A stretch of 64,000 nt of DNA from contig NC_069367.1 of the NCBI RefSeq assembly GCF_021730395.1, positions 8,616,501 to 8,680,500 of the forward strand. Direction: 5' to 3'. Every line of letters starts with the position of its first letter. The stretch's first letter is position 1. The notes under the pieces are model-generated. The model was not told the origin of the DNA, made no database searches, and worked only from the letters and a program-made list of their open reading frames with translations. This DNA is from Mercenaria mercenaria. Its lineage: Eukaryota > Mollusca > Bivalvia > Venerida > Veneridae. Made by a program: the position numbers and the translations under genes. Below are positions 58,726 to 64,000 of this stretch, piece after piece.

Positions 58726-59334
58726 AACAAGAGGGCCAAGATGGCCCTAGGTCGCTCACCTGAGAAACACACCATAATAGCGTAAAAATGTTTGACCTAG
58801 TGATTTCATGGAAACAAAATATTCTTGCAAATTTTCATAAGGACTGAACCAAAAATGTGGTCTCTTGAGTTTATACAAGTATTTTCTTTGATATGACCTA
58901 GTGACCTAGTTTTTGACCAAAGATGACCTATATTCAAATATGGCCTCGCTTTCATCAAGGCAATCTTTCTGACCAAAATTCATGAAGATCAATTGACAAA
59001 TACAGCCTTTATCACATACACAAGGTTTGTCTTTAATTTGACCTAGTGACCTTCTTTTTGACCCACTATGACCCATATTCAAACTCAACCTATATTTTAT
59101 AAAAGCAATCATAATCTGACTTAATTTCATGAAGATCAATTGAAAAATACAGCCTCTTTCGCATATACAAGGTATTCTTTGATTTGACCTAGTGACCTAC
59201 TTTTAACCCAAGATCACCCATATTCAAACTTGACCTATATTTCATCAAGGCAATCATTCTGACTTAATTTCATGAAGATCAATTGAAAAATACAGCCTCT
59301 AGCGCATACACAAAGTTTTTCTTTGATTTGACCA
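58726..59334 (+). repeat. Truncated array-bearing element inside the intron
   Basis: Starts AAACAAGAGGGCCAAGATGG then CCCTAGGTCGCTCACCTGAG, nearly the same start as 21884 and 53047. It has about four array units (GATTTGACCTAGTGACCTA, TTTCATGAAGATCAATTG) and stops without the hairpin/CTAA end. It lies antisense within the intron between the 58271 and 59749 exons. From 59335 to 59746 only AT-rich intron is seen. Confidence 0.7.
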
Positions 59335-59748
59335 TTAAAGATTTACTGCTGCATCATTTAAATTTACTATTGCATCATTCAAGACATACAATTCAATGCA
59401 CGATTCAAGCTTTAATACTGCATTATTTAAGATTAAACATATAGATTTTATTTTTAAACATATGATCTTTAGTTTATTTACAGGGAGAAATGCTAAATCA
59501 TTCAAGATTTATCAGTATACTGTAATACACCATTGCAACATGCAAGATGTACAACTGCTTTACAGACATGTATGTTACTTGACTTGTTTACTGAACAACC
59601 AATGAAAACTTTGAGAAAAAAAATTAATGTTAACTCAATATTCTGCAGAGAAAGTAATCTGGTTTAGAACAGAATGCCATGATTATGAACAGTGTTAAAA
59701 TACACCACAGAATGGATTAATTAAGTTGTAATCTAGTAGTATGCTTAC

Positions 59749-61506
59749 CTGTTGCATTCAGCATATGCCCAGTTTGAAACACTATACTGCTTTGTTCTGG
59801 TTAAAGAGCAATTCCTGAAGATGCAATATCAATTCCTGCTTGTTCTGAATTATTTCCAGACTGCCCTGTATGTGATGGTATTTTCACTGCTTGCCCTACA
59901 TTCACCATTTGTCCAGTCTGACTAAAACTGGCCCCTGTTTGTGAAGAACTTGGGAAATATATTAATTGCCGAGAAGCTAATAGAGCCTGCCGATTTACCA
60001 TCAAAATCTGGGTTGATCCTTGAGAACTGATCACTATAACTTTTTGTTAAATCTGGTTCTGATCAAAATTCCAATGGCTGCCCAAACTGCTGAACCCCTG
60101 TTTGACAGAGCTGGAGTCCATGGATTATTTGTATAGACTGGAAAGCAAACTGAAACTAATTCGGGAGTAATCCAGGCACAATCATAATTCCAGGGAACTA
60201 AACCTGGCCTGGATGCACTTTTTATAACTGACTGGATAGCCATCCTTACATCCTACCCAGTGGCTGCATCGGTGGCTCAGGCAGTTGTTGTATCACCGCA
60301 TTCTGAGTTGGATTTCATTGTACGGGAGCACCAGTCTGTGTGCCAGAGACTTTGATCTGGTTTAGATTGACCGAGTTCTTAAATTCTGAGGCTGATTGTT
60401 CATCTGTATTTACCTCCTGCTTTAGTTATACATTTTCAAACTGATTTAATTGCACTTTTCCTACTTGTTGCTCACATTTTGCATAAGAGACCGATGTTTG
60501 TTGCTGGTTACTTTGCAGATGTAGAAATTTGCCCCTGCCCACCTGAGGTGGTTGGGGTGTTTGTAAGTTGTAACTGTCCGATCTGCTGCATATGTTGAAT
60601 CATTTGTGGGTGTTGCATCACTTGTGGCTGTTGTATCATTTGTGGTTGCATCATTTGTGTTTGTTGTACCACTTGTGGTTGTTTATCATTTGTTGTTGTA
60701 CCACTTGTGTTTGTTGTATCACCTGTGTCTGTTGTATCTGTTGGGTCTGGTTTCTTATTTTGTTTGTTGTGCTTGGCCATTTAAAAGAATACCACATGTG
60801 TTGTGTTGGTACACTCACTAGAATGAATTTCTTGGAACCACTGACAGGAACATGTGTAAGACATGATGACGACGAATTCTGTTGACTTACTAGCAACAAC
60901 AGACCTTGACATCATGTAACAGAACTTGCTCTTGGATAAAAATAAACCGAGTCTAATAACTTGTGCATTTTGCTGCTTCGGAGGGGGTGGGGTTAACTCT
61001 TTCTTATCACTTCCTTTAACTTAAACAGGATTTGAAATACTGTTTTTCTGTGCTTTCTTTTCACTGCCAAACATTACAGGATATGGATTCATCCATGGTG
61101 TTGCTATTGATGCTGATGTAGAAGTTACATAGCTTGACGTGGCTGAGGTAACTAATGCTTCAGACTATGGAAAGCCTGTTGATAACTGGGACTACATATG
61201 GACTAATGTAGGTTGCCAATCAGAGACAAATGCTGTGTCTACATTTTGATTTTTTTTGTCAAGTAAAATAACTTATTTAACAGAAATGTTGTCTGTAACA
61301 AGTGACTGGCAGAGATAACGATTTCTAAAGTATTCACTGTTTCCGTCAGAAATATGTCCAGTCTTCAGCTTTAGAATACTCTGGGACTCTGGGTCCTCCT
61401 TAACCTCTTTGATTCTGACTGATGGTTTGATCACTTCAATCAGTATTTCATTTTCTCTATCAGTTTTGTCAGCACTTGTATCTACTCCATCATCTCATGC
61501 TTTTTT
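59749..61506 (-). pseudogene. Decayed 3' part of the large AT-hook gene exon
   Basis: Downstream of the TAG at 61507 the sequence still reads as a Gln-rich protein in pieces: KPSVRIKEVKEDPESQS, TPWMNPYPVMFGSEKKAQ, KKELTPPPPKQQNAQV, QVVQQTQMMQPQMIQQPQ, NPTQNAVIQQLPEPPMQP and SQTGQMVNVGQAVKI. The pieces are divided by about a dozen stops and several frame changes. Most stops are TAG or TAA in Gln-rich context, as expected from C-to-T change of CAG and CAA. The exon still ends at a consensus donor, ACAG/GTAAGC (59749). It is therefore former coding sequence of this gene, now either pseudogene or 3' UTR. Sequencing error in a heterozygous assembly is a less likely explanation given the number of breaks. 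Confidence 0.7.
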
Positions 61507-63993
61507 CTAGATTTTTTCCACTTTCTCCTTTTTGACTCTGCTTCTGGATTCAAATAATATTTTGCTCAGCATTCTCTTAGTTTCTGTAGAAACACAGTCT
61601 ACATTGTTGACTTCACCAGAGTTGTCAATACTTTCAACAGGTAGATCGATGTCTTTCCTATTTGTACCATTTATCAGATCTGGTTCTGGGGTAACATTCA
61701 AACCTACAAAACCACAAGAATTAACAGGATCTAAGCTGTCTTCAACTTCACTACTACTATCATTTGAAGAATCCTGTTCATAGTAGTTACAATTCTTTTT
61801 TGGTCTAAGCTTCTTTCTTTCAACTAATTCTGAATTACTTACATTTACTTTATCATCTATTTTCTCATAAGTGGGCCTATTTCTCAACTCCTGCATAATG
61901 TTTTTAATTACTGCTGGATTTACATTCTTTTCATGTTCGGTATTTCTGAACTGTGAATTTCTACATTCTACTTTATGTCTCCGTTCCATCAATTGCTGTT
62001 CCTTTTTTGACCTTCCTGGTTTTCTCTTGGTTATATTTTCAATTTTTGATTCACTATAATCACATGCAATATTGACAGTGAAGTTGTTAACATTTATGGA
62101 ACCCTTAATTTCTTTATCTGATTTATCTTCTTTCAGAGTTCTTTTATTTGAAGTACTTTCTTTCATCATAAATTCTCCAACACAGATTTTCTTTTTATTT
62201 AGCTCAGATTTGCTAGAATCCTCTTTTTGGCATATGTCACCCACAGACTGCCTTTCTCTTATTACTTTTTCATCTTTTCTTTGCTTTCCTGTTTTCCCTT
62301 GTAAATAATTTTCAAGTTCAGAAATATTTTCATCACTTTCATCTTCATCAATATCAACATCATCAAGAATAATCGAACATTCAGAATCTGTCACACTATC
62401 ACCTATATTTTTTCTAGGTCTTTCTCTTTTTCTTGGTGGTATCTCCTCACTTGTGTCACTGTCATTTACAGCAATACCACTGTGAGAATATGTTTTAGTA
62501 TCATCTGCATTTTTCTTAGGCCGCCCTCTTTTCTTAGGTAAAGAATCTCTCTTTTCCTCTCCAATGCTTTCTAACTCATCTTTTTGACTTTTCCTATTTG
62601 GTCTTCTCATTCCCCTTTTTGGTGGTGACTCAGTATTCATGTTGCAAAAAGTACTTTCATCTTCTTTCACAATCTTTCCATCTTTCTTGCTGAATAAAGG
62701 TTTATCACTGTCATAGACAACAGGCTTGATTTCAATAGATTCTTCCTGGCACATTTGCTTCATGACAGTTCTGGTAAGTTTCTGACTTGTGTATTGTTCC
62801 TTAGCAGTAACTAATTCCAAACCAAGACAATCTGCTTTGTGACTTTTTTCAATTTTCACAACAGAGCATTTCACATATTTATTTAACCATGGCATTCTTC
62901 TGGAACAAGTAGGCAGACTATCCGCAGACCGTGCTATTTTCACAACTTTTGCTGGAACAAAATCTTTAACTACATCAGAGGCATTTCGTTTTTGTATTTT
63001 TTTTGTAATTCTAGGTGAATCTGACACCGTAAGCTGTTCTTTGAAACCATTATTCATATCTACATTTACAAGATTTTCTTCAGTATTTCCAGAAAGCTTC
63101 CTTGAGACAACAAATTTTTGTGTTTTACTTAACGACACACTAGGCTTATCACTATTCTGATTGAGGTTGTTTCTGTTTAAGTCTTTTACTAGAATGTCTT
63201 TCTGGCTGTCTAAATTTGTGTTACCTGGAATAACAGAAGGGAGACTGCATACTGTTTTTTGATCAGTGACATTACTGAGTGTTTTTGTATCAACTTGTAT
63301 ATCTGGATTCACAGTAGGGAGATTGCTAATTGTTTCTGAATCAACTTTTACATTTGGTTTCACAGTACAGAGATTGCTAATCGTTATAGGAACAACTTGT
63401 ACATTTGAACTCACAGCATGAATACTGTCAATTGTTTTTGAATCAGCTTGTACATTCGAACACACAGCATGAATACCGTCAATTGTTTTTGAATCAACTT
63501 GTACATTTGAACTCACAGCATGAATACCGTCAATTGTTTTTGAATCAACTTGTACATTTGAACTCACAGCATGAATACCGTCAATTGTTTTTGAATCAAC
63601 TTGTACATTTGAACTCACAGCATGAATACCGTCAATTGTTTTTGAATCAACTTGTACATTTGAACTCACAGCATGAATACCGCCAATTGTTTTTGAATCA
63701 ACTTGTACATTTGAATTCACAGTAGGTAGAGTGTTGATTGTACTTGGAACAAAGCGTATTGTAACTGGATTCACAGCAGCAGTAACAAATCTAATACTTC
63801 TTTGACCATTTTGAACACTTTGAGGATTGGAGCTCTTCGAATTTCTAAGTATTTTTGCACGTAGCTTTTTTACAACAGAATCCCGTTTGTGATTGTGGTT
63901 ATTCAGAACAGAATCACGTCTGTGCTCGAGGTAGTTCAGACTTTTTTGTAAGGAAACAATCAATGTGTTCATGGGAACAACATCAGGATACAT
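61507..63993 (-). CDS. AT-hook nuclear protein, unrecognised family, 828 residues, possibly partial at its N end
   Basis: A long hydrophilic frame that may continue beyond the window edge, since no stop lies between the ATG at 63993 and position 64000. Order of parts: basic helix-like start with two HRRDSV/HKRDSV repeats (24-40), a tandem repeat of 17 residues from about 94 to 245, a basic stretch KKIQKRNASD..KVVKIAR (331-354), a canonical AT-hook KKRGRPKKN (487-495), a weaker one RKRERPRKN (521-529), KPGRSKK (658-664), an acidic patch DDVDIDEDESDEN (544-556) and a charged C terminus. AT-hooks bind the minor groove of AT-rich DNA, and acidic and Gln-rich parts suggest a chromatin or transcription role. 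I do not recognise the family. The complete absence of stops over 2.5 kb beside a ruined continuation suggests that this part is still under selection. Confidence 0.7.
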   Translation of the reverse strand: MYPDVVPMNTLIVSLQKSLNYLEHRRDSVLNNHNHKRDSVVKKLRAKILRNSKSSNPQSVQNGQRSIRFVTAAVNPVTIRFVPSTINTLPTVNSNVQVDSKTIGGIHAVSSNVQVDSKTIDGIHAVSSNVQVDSKTIDGIHAVSSNVQVDSKTIDGIHAVSSNVQVDSKTIDGIHAVCSNVQADSKTIDSIHAVSSNVQVVPITISNLCTVKPNVKVDSETISNLPTVNPDIQVDTKTLSNVTDQKTVCSLPSVIPGNTNLDSQKDILVKDLNRNNLNQNSDKPSVSLSKTQKFVVSRKLSGNTEENLVNVDMNNGFKEQLTVSDSPRITKKIQKRNASDVVKDFVPAKVVKIARSADSLPTCSRRMPWLNKYVKCSVVKIEKSHKADCLGLELVTAKEQYTSQKLTRTVMKQMCQEESIEIKPVVYDSDKPLFSKKDGKIVKEDESTFCNMNTESPPKRGMRRPNRKSQKDELESIGEEKRDSLPKKRGRPKKNADDTKTYSHSGIAVNDSDTSEEIPPRKRERPRKNIGDSVTDSECSIILDDVDIDEDESDENISELENYLQGKTGKQRKDEKVIRERQSVGDICQKEDSSKSELNKKKICVGEFMMKESTSNKRTLKEDKSDKEIKGSINVNNFTVNIACDYSESKIENITKRKPGRSKKEQQLMERRHKVECRNSQFRNTEHEKNVNPAVIKNIMQELRNRPTYEKIDDKVNVSNSELVERKKLRPKKNCNYYEQDSSNDSSSEVEDSLDPVNSCGFVGLNVTPEPDLINGTNRKDIDLPVESIDNSGEVNNVDCVSTETKRMLSKILFESRSRVKKEKVEKI
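63240..63740 (-). repeat. Coding 51-bp tandem repeat in the AT-hook gene
   Basis: Nine to ten units of 17 residues with consensus SNVQVDSKTIDGIHAVS. The units nearest the N terminus (about 63400-63730) are almost identical at the DNA level, while those at 63240-63400 are diverged (PNVKVDSETISNLPTVN). This is the pattern of recent unequal exchange spreading from one end. The unit alternates polar and hydrophobic residues like a beta-strand repeat. Confidence 0.9.
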
Positions 63994-64000
63994 GTAACAA

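Noticed and set aside
60592-60885. Plus-strand frame rich in Leu/His/Cys that resembles a membrane protein
   Set aside because: It is antisense to the Gln-rich MQPQMIQQPQ repeats of the decayed exon; the hydrophobic look comes from reading CAA/CAG backward.
63405-63725. Plus-strand 106-codon frame of repeated NQLVH units
   Set aside because: It is the antisense reading of the 51-bp coding repeat in the AT-hook gene, kept open only because the repeat is a multiple of three.

Overview
The window looks like ordinary nuclear DNA from a bivalve mollusc, probably a heterodont clam of the Mercenaria/Ruditapes kind. The evidence is its AT-rich spliced metazoan genes, tRNA-derived SINEs, CR1/L2-type LINE pieces and, above all, many arrays built on TGACCTTGACCTTTGACCTA-like units inside short non-autonomous elements, a pattern familiar from clam and oyster genomes. 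Assignment to genus is inference.

Four protein-coding loci can be supported. (1) 3391-5535, minus: a 714-residue Mab-21/cGAS-like nucleotidyltransferase (cGLR-type) with all three metal-binding acids visible, its coding sequence in one exon just inside a splice acceptor. (2) 26844-27350, minus: CEP19, a centriole/ciliary protein, again one coding exon behind an acceptor. (3) 40253-43878, plus: heparan-sulfate 6-O-sulfotransferase in three coding exons (383 residues) with both PAPS-binding motifs. (4) 58271-63993 and beyond the right edge, minus: an AT-hook, Gln/Val-rich nuclear protein gene. Its first 828 visible codons are open, while the rest of the same exon is riddled with stops although its splice sites remain.

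Nothing suggests these genes share a pathway; they are separate loci in a repeat-dense landscape.

Layout: 1-2.4 kb repeat copy A and an array; 2.7-3.4 kb a 29-bp minisatellite; 3.4-5.5 kb the Mab-21 gene; 5.6-7.7 kb a composite array element; 8.1-9.1 kb a CCAAT/TATA promoter with a structured leader; 9.2-12.8 kb a fold-back-like element; 13.2-16.3 kb three MITE types; 16.4-18.7 kb repeat copy B; 18.8-25 kb array elements with a hAT insertion; 25.8-29.2 kb the CEP19 region; 29.3-34.2 kb LINEs; 34.7-37.2 kb a second fold-back-like element with an 8-bp target duplication; 38.3-44.2 kb HS6ST and repeats; 46.4-57.4 kb nested array elements; 57.7-64 kb MITEs and the AT-hook gene.

The strongest unexplained structure is the set of array elements. 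Many begin near ACAAGAG, and one large group ends in AGCTAAAA, usually just after a hairpin, while their internal tandem repeats differ widely. They sit inside one another up to three deep. Ends, hairpins and lack of a clear target duplication resemble Helitron/Helentron-associated elements (HINE/DINE-1, the bivalve 'pearl' type), which is inference. One internal repeat carries perfect vitellogenin-type estrogen response elements.
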